NCBI GenBank assembly: GCA_019119775.1
Contig: DWWL01000057.1
Coordinates: 1 to 54,219 of the forward strand
Reading direction: 5' to 3'
DNA: 54,219 nucleotides
Source of the DNA: Candidatus Lachnoclostridium pullistercoris
GTDB lineage: Bacteria; Bacillota; Clostridia; Lachnospirales; Lachnospiraceae
Positions 1 to 7,209 of the stretch are shown piece after piece. The notes below the pieces were generated by a model, which ran no database searches, was not told where the DNA came from, and was given only the letters and a program-made list of their open reading frames with translations. Within the stretch, counting starts at the first letter, position 1. Each line of letters starts with the position of its first letter. The position numbers and the translations under genes were made by a program.

Positions 1-458
1 ACGCTGACGTTCTCAAGTGCCTGCGGATGCTCACCTTCCTTCCTCTGGAGCAGATCGACGAGATGGACAAGTGGGAAGGCAGCCAGTTAAACAAGGCAAA
101 AGAGATCCTGGCTTACGAGCTCACCAGCCTGGTGCACGGCGAAGAGGAGGCGAAGAAGGCGGAGGAGGCTTCCAAGGCCCTGTTCGGAGGCTCCGGAGAT
201 TCCGCCAATATGCCCTGCTATGAGCTGACAGACGAGGATTTTGAGGACGGAAAGATCGGCCTGCTGGCGATCATGCAGAAATCCGGCCTCTCCACCTCCC
301 GTTCCGATGCCAGAAGAAATGTGGAGCAGGGCGGTGTGTCCGTGGACGGCACCCAGGTGAAGGACATCAAGGCAGAATTTACGAAGGACCAGATCGGAAG
401 CGACGGAATCATCGTAAAGAGGGGCAAGAAGAACTTTATGAAGATTGTGGTGAAGTAA
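1..458 (+). CDS. tyrS: Tyrosyl-tRNA synthetase, C-terminal part (5' truncated by window edge)
   Basis: The open frame runs in from the window edge (first full codon at position 3) and stops at 456-458. It encodes the end of a class I tyrosyl-tRNA synthetase, which charges tRNA-Tyr in the cytoplasm. The visible part starts with the end of the catalytic/anticodon-binding region (LPLEQIDEMDKWEGSQLNKA, with the AKEILAYELTSLVHG helix). It ends in an S4-like RNA-binding domain (GLSTSRSDARRNVEQGGVSVDG) and a typical IVKRGKKNF tail, which matches the family's C-terminus in length and order. The next gene begins one base after the stop codon, although that gene is of a different, AT-rich composition. 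The catalytic HIGH and KMSKS motifs lie outside the window. Confidence 0.95.
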   Translation, partial: ADVLKCLRMLTFLPLEQIDEMDKWEGSQLNKAKEILAYELTSLVHGEEEAKKAEEASKALFGGSGDSANMPCYELTDEDFEDGKIGLLAIMQKSGLSTSRSDARRNVEQGGVSVDGTQVKDIKAEFTKDQIGSDGIIVKRGKKNFMKIVVK

Positions 459-459
459 A

Positions 460-2436
460 GTGAGAGACAGAGTTCTGTTTTTCCTCACAGTGAGAGAACT
501 GCAGGAGTCTATAAAAAAATGTGCCGATAATTTTGGCTTTGATGTTACGATAAAACTGTGGCAAAGTGACGATGATATGCCGGTGGTTTCCGCAATTGAA
601 AAGAATTTTGATGCAGTGCTGTGCCGCGGATTTATGTATGAAAAGGTAAAAAAATTATCTTTGAGAATACCGGTGATCAATTGTCCTGTGGTAGCTGGGG
701 AATATATTGCTTCTGTAGATGCAGCAAAAAAAAGTCTGAAAACAGAGCATCCAAAGATTTATCGAATAGGGACACGGATTGATCCTGCGATGTGTGAACA
801 GATTTCACGTATTACAGGGACAGACATTAAATGTTTAGAAGCCAGCCTGGATCAGCCGCAGTCAGTAGATTTGGCGCTTCAGCAAGCAGAAGAAAACCAT
901 GCGGATGCAGTGATCTGCGGCCCGGCAGTTGAAAAGGTACTTCAATCGCTGCATCCGTCTGTTCCGGTAAGTTCTCAGGGAGTTGTAAATGAGCTGTCCT
1001 ATGAATCCGTAACCTTGGGATTTCAAATGGCAAAATATGCGCTGCAGTCAGCAAGGTTAGTGATGAAAAGGAACCAGATTCTGGAAAGCATGATGCAGTA
1101 TTCTTTTGATGCAGTGATTTCTCTGGATCATTCATATAGGATCATGCTTTTGAATTCAACAGCGGAAGATATTTTTCAGTTGCAGGAATCAGATGTGAGG
1201 GGACACTTCTTTTTTGAAGTGTTTCCTCTGTTTTATCCACATATTCAATTTGAAAAGGTCAGACAGATTGGGGAACTGTTCGGAAAAAAGATACAGATAG
1301 AAGAAAAAGAATATGTTTTAAATATCATATGTATTTCCGGAGAAGAAAAAGATGCGGAAAGAGCAGAGGACTGCTTTTATATTCTGTATATAAAAGATTT
1401 GGAAAATAGTGAACATCTGCAGAATGCGGCATATGAAAATGTGGAGAAGCTGGAAAGCGATGCGCAATACGTTTTTGAGGATATTATCGGCCAGTCTCAG
1501 AAACTGAAACAGGCTGTTTTTAAGGCAAAACGGTTTGCGGAATACGATGCGGCAGTTATGATTATGGGGGAAAGCGGTACAGGAAAAGAGCTGTTTGCTC
1601 AGAGTATTCATAATGCCAGCAGAAGGAAACATGAAAGATTTGTAGCAATAAATTGTGCGTCCATTCCAGTTAATCTGCTGGAGAGCGAACTGTTTGGTTA
1701 TACAAAAGGAGCTTTTACCGGAGCTTTAAAAGATGGAAAGAAAGGGTTATTTGAGATTGCGGACCGGGGAACGCTGTTTTTAGATGAAATTACGGAAATG
1801 GATCTGCAGGGACAGAAAAAACTATTGAGGGTACTCTCAGAAAAAAAGGTACGCCGGATTGGTGATGAAGTATCCAGACATGTTGATGTACGGATCATTA
1901 CGGCAACGAACAAAAATGTCCTTCGAATGATTGAGGAGGGGAAGTTCTTGGAAGATCTGTTTTATCGCCTGAACATTCTGGCCCTGAAGGTACCGCCGCT
2001 TCGGGAACGTAAAGGAGATATTCGTTTATTGGCTCAGCATTTTATCCATAAGTATGGAAAAGAATGCCGGAGAAGGATCGTATTGGAAGAGGGGGCATGG
2101 GAAATTCTGGAAAAGGTGCCCTGGAAAGGTAATGTGAGGCAGCTGAAGAATTTTTGTGAACGTCTGGTAATTGTGTCAGAACAGCGGTTGGTAACATCAG
2201 ATATGGTTTGGGAAGAATTGATTGAAGGGTGTTACTGTGAGGAACCGAATATTTCCAATGATGTACCGAAGAAAAATGCAAAGAGTGAACGATGGAAAAC
2301 GGAAAGAGAACAGATTCTTGCTGTGTTGAATGAAACTGGGGGAAGGCGGGACATGGCAGCGGAAGAACTAGGAATAAGCCTTTCTACATTATATCGGAAG
2401 ATAAAGAAGTACGGCATTGTTATTAGTGCACGATAA
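460..2436 (+). CDS. Sigma-54-dependent transcriptional activator (PrpR_N - PAS - AAA+ - Fis HTH)
   Basis: This is an enhancer-binding protein that would activate RNA polymerase carrying sigma-54. Residues about 1-190 resemble the PrpR_N ligand-sensing domain, about 205-300 a PAS domain, and about 340-570 the AAA+ ATPase. Within it are Walker A GESGTGKE (370-377), the sigma-54 contact loop GAFTGA (417-422, intact) and Walker B GTLFLDE (437-443). The C-terminus is a Fis-type helix-turn-helix (MAAEELGISLSTLYRKIKKY). The GTG start at 460 is chosen because PrpR_N domains begin almost directly with the first beta strand (RVLFFLTV). It lies one base after the tyrS stop, so expression may depend on tyrS read-through. 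Codon use is clearly more AT-rich than in tyrS. A perfect sigma-54 promoter lies downstream at 2559, so the target is probably the next two genes. The ligand is unknown. Confidence 0.93.
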   Translation: MRDRVLFFLTVRELQESIKKCADNFGFDVTIKLWQSDDDMPVVSAIEKNFDAVLCRGFMYEKVKKLSLRIPVINCPVVAGEYIASVDAAKKSLKTEHPKIYRIGTRIDPAMCEQISRITGTDIKCLEASLDQPQSVDLALQQAEENHADAVICGPAVEKVLQSLHPSVPVSSQGVVNELSYESVTLGFQMAKYALQSARLVMKRNQILESMMQYSFDAVISLDHSYRIMLLNSTAEDIFQLQESDVRGHFFFEVFPLFYPHIQFEKVRQIGELFGKKIQIEEKEYVLNIICISGEEKDAERAEDCFYILYIKDLENSEHLQNAAYENVEKLESDAQYVFEDIIGQSQKLKQAVFKAKRFAEYDAAVMIMGESGTGKELFAQSIHNASRRKHERFVAINCASIPVNLLESELFGYTKGAFTGALKDGKKGLFEIADRGTLFLDEITEMDLQGQKKLLRVLSEKKVRRIGDEVSRHVDVRIITATNKNVLRMIEEGKFLEDLFYRLNILALKVPPLRERKGDIRLLAQHFIHKYGKECRRRIVLEEGAWEILEKVPWKGNVRQLKNFCERLVIVSEQRLVTSDMVWEELIEGCYCEEPNISNDVPKKNAKSERWKTEREQILAVLNETGGRRDMAAEELGISLSTLYRKIKKYGIVISAR

Positions 2437-2441
2437 CAGTT

Positions 2442-2491
2442 AAATGAGACATGAATCAGTCAATTTGATTGATTTATGTCTTATTTTTTTT
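2442..2491 (+). terminator. Intrinsic terminator of the sigma-54 activator; also candidate activator-binding site
   Basis: Two 22-base arms (2442-2463 and 2465-2486) are nearly perfectly complementary, with only G-U type mismatches, and are followed by a run of eight T (2484-2491). This ends the activator transcript. The symmetric DNA lies about 75-115 bp upstream of the -24/-12 promoter at 2559, the usual distance for enhancer sites of sigma-54 activators, so a second role as an upstream activating sequence is possible (inference). Confidence 0.8.
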
Positions 2492-2558
2492 GCGCGAAAA
2501 AAAGCATGATATGGGAGAAAGACAGGAAAAATGGAACATTTTTTCTTGTTTTTAAACA

Positions 2559-2574
2559 TGGCAAGAAAATTGCT
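2559..2574 (+). promoter_or_regulatory. Sigma-54 (-24/-12) promoter
   Basis: TGGCAAGAAAATTGCT matches the sigma-54 consensus TGGCAC-G-N4-TTGCW at every invariant position with exact spacing. It lies 30 bases before the hydrolase start codon and directly downstream of a gene for a sigma-54 activator. A small symmetric element (GAAAAATG-GAA-CATTTTTTC, 2526-2545) sits just upstream. Confidence 0.92.
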
Positions 2575-2603
2575 GTTAAATATAGCAGAAAGGAGACAGT
2601 AAT

Positions 2604-4037
2604 ATGAACATTTTGAAATGGAGAGAAGGCAGAGAACCAGCGGAGCCAAGAGGGATTGTCTTACGGGATACGGTAAGATATACGGAGACAATCGATGGAT
2701 GGGAACGGGCATGGGAGGTTTATATACCCAAAGCGTATACTGGAGAGAAAAAGGTTCCGGCAGTTTTTTTCGTTCATGGTGCAGGCGGATTCAGTACAGC
2801 TAAAACCGCATGGCCGCTGATCGCAGAGAGAGAGAACATACTCCTGATTTACCCAGAAGCGAAAGAGCCGTGGCTTTGGAATATTTGGGGAGTGAAGACA
2901 AAAGATGGAGCTCCTGATGATGTGGCTTTTTTGGATTATTTGGTAGACTGGGTACAGGAAAAATATGTGGTGGATGAAAGCCGTATTTATATGCAGGGCA
3001 ATTCTATGGGAGATAATATGGTAAGCACTTATGCGTATGAACATGGAGACCGCCTGGCAGCTATTGCGCCTACTTCAGGTCCAACTCTTCCTTCTGTACA
3101 ATGCAATGAAAAAGGAGAGTTCATAATTACTCCTAAATATCCATTGCCAGTGGTACGGCTGCATGGGGATCGGGACAGCAAATGTGGATTCCCTTCCACA
3201 TATGGTATTTCCAAATACAAGTTTGAGAAAAATGTGACGATTGAGGAGCAATGGAAACTGCGTGCTGTGATGGATCAGATGCAGAAAGATCAATGGAACC
3301 GTGTCAACCAGGCAGATGATATGCCGGAGCTATATTTTACAGATTATTATAACTTAGAAATCTACAAAGGAGAATACGCGGAACTTTATTTTTATTCTAT
3401 AGTCGAAGGCGAGCATACACCGGATCTGGATTTTTACGAAATTATCTGGAGACAGTGCTTTAGTGGATGGAGACGAATCGGAGGAATTCCTGTCCAAATG
3501 GGGGCAGAGGAACCGCCGGAACAGGATTTGGCCGCATCAGCGCTGGCGGAAGGAACAGATTGGATCTATGCGGGCGGAAAGGTAAGAAGAATAAATTGCG
3601 AGCAGCGGCCAGAGTACATAAATCATATATGGTATGTGCCGGCAGAACTGCTTCCGGTTCTTGTTCATGGTCTTAAAATAGAAGGTGATATGACAAAACA
3701 GCATGAACTGACGCTTTTTTACAGACAGATGAAAGTGGAAATAGCGGAAGGAGAATGCTGCATTATGGCAGACGGCCGTGTGATCTCCATTCCTTTAATC
3801 AGGCGGCGGGCGGAAAAAATGATGATACCATTTGCGGAATTAACAGAGAAAGTTTTAGGGTTTTGGACAGACAGCAGAGATGGAGTACTGTATGCAACTG
3901 ATCATCCTGTGAAGCTGACAAAAGACGGAGTCCGAATCATTCAGGAACTTTTAAATCTCAGGGAAAGACTGCGGGGAGATCTTTCTTTTGAAAGAGAATT
4001 GAGAGATAGAATCATAAAAGATACAGAGGAGGTTTAA
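2604..4037 (+). CDS. Alpha/beta serine hydrolase (PHB-depolymerase/esterase type) fused to a copper-amine-oxidase-N-like domain
   Basis: Residues about 20-310 form an alpha/beta-hydrolase of the LpqC/PHB-depolymerase esterase type. The oxyanion motif HGAGG is at 58-62, the nucleophile elbow GNSMG puts Ser134 in place, the acid is probably within HGDRD (187-191) and the base is His271 in EGEHTPD. The last 140 residues contain two related lobes (INHIWYVPAELLP and MMIPFAELTEKVLGF, each after a strand pair) that resemble the copper amine oxidase N-terminal domain found in many clostridial surface proteins. No signal peptide or transmembrane segment is present, so it should be cytoplasmic. RBS AAAGGAGA precedes the ATG. 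It is driven by the sigma-54 promoter at 2559, and the stop is one base before the transporter start. The substrate is unknown; an ester imported by the next gene is the simplest guess. Confidence 0.82.
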   Translation: MNILKWREGREPAEPRGIVLRDTVRYTETIDGWERAWEVYIPKAYTGEKKVPAVFFVHGAGGFSTAKTAWPLIAERENILLIYPEAKEPWLWNIWGVKTKDGAPDDVAFLDYLVDWVQEKYVVDESRIYMQGNSMGDNMVSTYAYEHGDRLAAIAPTSGPTLPSVQCNEKGEFIITPKYPLPVVRLHGDRDSKCGFPSTYGISKYKFEKNVTIEEQWKLRAVMDQMQKDQWNRVNQADDMPELYFTDYYNLEIYKGEYAELYFYSIVEGEHTPDLDFYEIIWRQCFSGWRRIGGIPVQMGAEEPPEQDLAASALAEGTDWIYAGGKVRRINCEQRPEYINHIWYVPAELLPVLVHGLKIEGDMTKQHELTLFYRQMKVEIAEGECCIMADGRVISIPLIRRRAEKMMIPFAELTEKVLGFWTDSRDGVLYATDHPVKLTKDGVRIIQELLNLRERLRGDLSFERELRDRIIKDTEEV

Positions 4038-4038
4038 T

Positions 4039-5313
4039 ATGTCACCGTTAGCAATTACTATAGCAGTATTAATATTCATGATTATCGCCTTTCTCAGCGG
4101 AAAAATGGCTTATTCGCTGGTGTCGTTTATTGCCATTTTGGTATTAGGTTTTACAGGTGTTTTGAAACCATCGGAATCATTTGGCTATTTGGCAAATACA
4201 AACCTGATTTTGATGGGAAGTATGATGGTAGTCAGTGCCGGCATTGGAAAGACCGGGCTGCTGAGGATGTTCGCCGACGGAATAAAGAGGTTCGGAGTGA
4301 CAGAGCGGGCGCTTGTGACAGGTTTTTGCATTATTATTGCAATTATGAGCCAGATTACCCAATCGGTAGTAGTATATTTGCTGCTTTGCCCGATTATTTA
4401 TCAGACATGCAAAGAATGCGATGTGAGCCCGACAAGAGTACTGCTTCCAGTCCAGATTGTTGGCCTGATCTTTGTGGGAATGCTTCCTATTAGCAATGGA
4501 GGAGCGGCCTGGGCGCGGTACCAGGCGCTTCTGGAAACTTATGAGTGCAATACAATGGGAGTGTGGGACCTAGTGATCGGACGTTTGCCGGGAGCGATAT
4601 TAGTGCTGATTTATATGTGCATATGGGGATACAAACTGGCTCCTCACACCCCGTCTGTAGTTCCGGATATTCCGGAAATGCAGTCACTGGATTCTAAATT
4701 AAAACCATGGCAGGAAAAATTGACTTATATTGTTTTTGCTGTGGTTGGCATTGGAATGATTACGTCCGAATACACTGGTGTGGAATCATATATGATAGCG
4801 GCAGCCGGGGCGGCCAGCTTGATGCTGTTTGGAATTTTAAATGAGAAGGAAACGATAAAAGCAATTCCGTGGGGAACATTATTTATGATCGGCGGTGCTT
4901 TGGCGGTAGCGGCTGCGCTTTCGCAGACAGGCGCCGGAGAAGTGGTGGGAAATAAGATTATGGCCCTTTTAGGCGGAACCAGAAACAAATATATTGTGGG
5001 AATCATATTCTTCATGGTACCGCTGATCCTGACACAGTTTATGTCCAATACGGGAGTAGACAATATCTTTTCGCCATTGGTAATTATGACCTGCAAACAG
5101 GCAGGATTAAATCCGATTCCGTTTTTAAGCAGCCTGCGTGTTGCGGGAGCAACCGCATTTTTAACTCCTATGGCAGCTTCTTCAATCCCTATGGTAATGA
5201 GGACTGGCGGGTATACGATTAAAGATATTGCTAAAGTGGCAGCGGTTCCTATGGTTATTGTAACGATCTCGTCATTGCTGTGCAATTTAAATATGTTTCA
5301 AATTTTCATATAG
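4039..5313 (+). CDS. DASS/SLC13-type (ion transporter superfamily) anion permease
   Basis: This is a 424-residue polytopic membrane protein with about 11 hydrophobic segments in two similar halves. Polar hairpin motifs recur, such as ITQSVVVYLLL and MLPISNGG in the first half and QFMSNTGVDNIFSPL and FLTPMAASSIPMVM in the second. This is the pattern of the DASS/ArsB/CitMHS superfamily, whose members carry di- and tricarboxylates or related anions with Na+ or H+. It starts one base after the hydrolase stop, with RBS AGAGGAGG inside the hydrolase end. The two genes therefore form one sigma-54-controlled operon, ended by the terminator at 5351-5413. Codon use is AT-rich like the two genes before it. 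The substrate cannot be read from sequence. Confidence 0.85.
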   Translation: MSPLAITIAVLIFMIIAFLSGKMAYSLVSFIAILVLGFTGVLKPSESFGYLANTNLILMGSMMVVSAGIGKTGLLRMFADGIKRFGVTERALVTGFCIIIAIMSQITQSVVVYLLLCPIIYQTCKECDVSPTRVLLPVQIVGLIFVGMLPISNGGAAWARYQALLETYECNTMGVWDLVIGRLPGAILVLIYMCIWGYKLAPHTPSVVPDIPEMQSLDSKLKPWQEKLTYIVFAVVGIGMITSEYTGVESYMIAAAGAASLMLFGILNEKETIKAIPWGTLFMIGGALAVAAALSQTGAGEVVGNKIMALLGGTRNKYIVGIIFFMVPLILTQFMSNTGVDNIFSPLVIMTCKQAGLNPIPFLSSLRVAGATAFLTPMAASSIPMVMRTGGYTIKDIAKVAAVPMVIVTISSLLCNLNMFQIFI

Positions 5314-5350
5314 GTAATTTCCAGATAGAAGAAGGAATATTGAGTATATA

Positions 5351-5413
5351 AAAAAGGATGCTCCCCGCAGGCGGCAAAAGTTTAGCAATACCGTCTGGCA
5401 GGGAGCATTTTTT
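5351..5413. terminator. Bidirectional intrinsic terminator
   Basis: ATGCTCCC (5358-5365) pairs with GGGAGCAT (5401-5408). An A-run lies on the left (5350-5355) and a T-run on the right (5408-5413). It serves both the transporter operon on + and the wall-binding protein gene on -. The inner part (5367-5375 with 5391-5399) adds further imperfect pairing. Confidence 0.88.
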
Positions 5414-5451
5414 AAATAAATTTATTTATCAGCAGCTGATTTCAGGGGAGG

Positions 5452-6345
5452 TTATGACAGGGAGCCGTCGGCTGCGGGGGTGAAGGTTCTGGCCTCCGTC
5501 AGCATGGTTCCGTCCGCCTGCATGTAGTAAGTCTTTCCATTTACCTGGATGAAGCAGTTTCTCTCCATCAGGCCGGTTTCCAGGTTGAGGAAGTACCAGT
5601 TTCCGTTGTCCTCAATCCAGCCCTTTGCCAGGGTACCGTCCCCGTTGTAGTAGAGCCACTGGGCATCTTCCGTGCCGGCCGTTCCGCCGGTGAGTACCCA
5701 GCCGGTCTGCACTTCAGGATAGGAAGAGATGGTGTTCTCGCTTCCCGGCTCTTCCGGGCCGTAGGGCTGGAACATCATGATGCTGGTGGCGTTGTTTGCG
5801 CTGTCAGACCACACCAGGCAGCGGGCGCCGGGATAGAGGTTCTCCAGATACAGCATGTTTCTGGTGAGGTAGGGGGTGATGGGGCAGTCGGACGCCACCT
5901 GGAAGGTGAGGCCGTCTGCGGAAGTGAGACGGTATCCGCCGTCCACCGCGTCCATGGATGCCACCTCAATGTAGTCCGGAACCTTAAAATCGGCCGGAAT
6001 GTCTGTCAGGATCAGATCCGCTGTAGTCTGGGGCGGCAGGCTCATGGTCATGGCCTGGCTGATGTATGCGTACACAGTCTCTCCGGTGGAGATCTGGTCT
6101 GCTGCCTCCGGCATGCCGCTCACAGCGTTTAAAACTTTGGTGTCTTCAGAAATATGGATGATCATGTCTCCCATGGAGGAATTGGTGCTCTGGTTGTCCA
6201 GAGTCAGGCGGGAATCGGAGCTTTCCGTCACCGGCCCCCACACTCTCAATGATGACATCGGTTCCGCCATAGAGGAGAAAGTACCTCCTGCAGATATCAG
6301 GGCTGCCGCGCAGACGGCAGCAATAATGGATTTTTTCTGGATCAT
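5452..6345 (-). CDS. Secreted protein with C-terminal choline/cell-wall-binding repeats
   Basis: The N-terminus is a clear signal peptide (MIQKKSIIAAVCAAALISAG followed by a polar stretch and an Ala-rich cleavage region near SSMAEP). Residues about 30-195 are a compact region of unknown function containing STGETVYAYIS and TVxxxGxxxCLVWSD-like strands. Residues about 215-290 contain aromatic/glycine wall-binding repeats: GWVLTGG, QWLYYNGDGTLAKGWI, NWYFLNLETGLM and KTYYMQADGTML. It should be exported and held at the envelope. RBS AAGGAGGACGATCTT precedes the ATG. It is transcribed away from rae1 and ends at the bidirectional terminator. The middle region is not recognised. Confidence 0.85.
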   Translation of the reverse strand: MIQKKSIIAAVCAAALISAGGTFSSMAEPMSSLRVWGPVTESSDSRLTLDNQSTNSSMGDMIIHISEDTKVLNAVSGMPEAADQISTGETVYAYISQAMTMSLPPQTTADLILTDIPADFKVPDYIEVASMDAVDGGYRLTSADGLTFQVASDCPITPYLTRNMLYLENLYPGARCLVWSDSANNATSIMMFQPYGPEEPGSENTISSYPEVQTGWVLTGGTAGTEDAQWLYYNGDGTLAKGWIEDNGNWYFLNLETGLMERNCFIQVNGKTYYMQADGTMLTEARTFTPAADGSLS

Positions 6346-6431
6346 AAGATCGTCCTCCTTAAGTTTCGTTTGATAGAGTCAGTATATCAGAAAAACGGAG
6401 GAGAAACAGTAGCAGAACGCTTAAAGAATTC

Positions 6432-6950
6432 TTACTTTTTTCTGTTCAGACGGATATCTTCCAGATATTGGAACAGATCTGCGTCCACATTGTCAAACAG
6501 GCGGTTTTTCCTGGACGGGGTCCGCTCCAGGTGCTGTTTGTGGATTTCGTCGTTGGTTTCACGGATCTCCTTCTGCAGATCCCTGGCGGACAGGCGGACG
6601 GCTCCCTTTCCCAGGATGATCACCTGCTCCAGCCGGTCGGAGGTGGCCACCCGCACGTGGTGGGTGCGGCCGATCTCCTGCGTCACCTTTTCAATGTACT
6701 GGTCCGCAGTCTCGGCTTCTTTGGTGAAGATAACGTGAATATTATGGTATTTCTGCACTTCGCCCGGGTTTCCCTTTACTTTGTAGCCGTCGAACACCAG
6801 GATGACCCGGCATTTTTTATATCCCTGATAATTGCAGAGAATGTCCTGGAGGCGGAGGCGGGCGGCATCCAGATTGGTGTCCGCCAGGCTTTTTAACTCC
6901 GGCCAGGCAAATATAATGTTATATCCGTCCACTAACAGATAGTCTTCCAT
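6432..6950 (-). CDS. rae1: NYN/PIN-like ribonuclease Rae1 (YacP family)
   Basis: The protein is 172 residues, the usual length of YacP/Rae1. In Bacillus this enzyme is a ribosome-dependent mRNA endonuclease that cuts in the A site. The NYN-domain acidic positions are seen in LLVDGYNIIF (near residue 8), VILVFDGYKV (near 54) and VRVATSDRLEQ (near 103). GNPGEVQKYHNIHVIFT and ADQYIEKVTQEIGR fit the family. The gene has its own promoter (6997-7025) with a palindrome in the spacer. It is not next to the cysS/mrnC cluster where yacP sits in bacilli. Confidence 0.9.
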   Translation of the reverse strand: MEDYLLVDGYNIIFAWPELKSLADTNLDAARLRLQDILCNYQGYKKCRVILVFDGYKVKGNPGEVQKYHNIHVIFTKEAETADQYIEKVTQEIGRTHHVRVATSDRLEQVIILGKGAVRLSARDLQKEIRETNDEIHKQHLERTPSRKNRLFDNVDADLFQYLEDIRLNRKK

Positions 6951-6996
6951 AGGTATGTTCCTTTCTTAGGCCGCCGGACGGCGGTCCGTCAAAATT

Positions 6997-7025
6997 ATTT
7001 TAGTGTCTGAGACACAGTCTGTCAA
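6997..7025 (-). promoter_or_regulatory. Sigma-A promoter of rae1 with palindromic operator candidate
   Basis: On the minus strand TTGACA (7020-7025) and TAAAAT (6997-7002) are separated by exactly 17 bp. The spacer contains the perfect inverted repeat GTGTC-TGA-GACAC (7003-7015), well placed for a repressor. Confidence 0.8.
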
Positions 7026-7031
7026 GAAAAA

Positions 7032-7123
7032 GGGCGGGGGAGAAGAAGTACAGAGGGCGGGAGAGAAAAGGTGCAGAGGGCGGGAGAGAAGAAGTATAGA
7101 GAGCAGGGGAGAAAAAGTACTTG
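7032..7123. repeat. Four tandem 23-bp repeats upstream of the aspartate aminotransferase promoter
   Basis: There are four head-to-tail units at 7032-7054, 7055-7077, 7078-7100 and 7101-7123. All are purine-rich, of the form GRGCRGGRGAGAARARGTRY followed by about three bases. Units 1-3 are nearly identical and unit 4 is diverged. The array ends exactly at the putative -35 box at 7121. Confidence 0.9.
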
Positions 7124-7149
7124 CGTAAACGGGGGTTTTGTTGGATAAT
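7121..7149 (+). promoter_or_regulatory. Candidate sigma-A promoter for the aminotransferase
   Basis: TTGCGT (7121-7126), 17 bp, then GATAAT (7144-7149). The -10 box is good and the -35 box weak. It abuts the 23-bp repeat array, which may hold activator sites. Confidence 0.5.
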
Positions 7150-7209
7150 GATAGCGTTACTGCTGTGAATGAAAAAAGAATGCAAATGACTGGATGAGGA
7201 GAGTGAAGA

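Noticed and set aside
7032-7123. CRISPR-like array
   Set aside because: The units are contiguous without spacers, so it is a simple tandem repeat; no cas genes are present.
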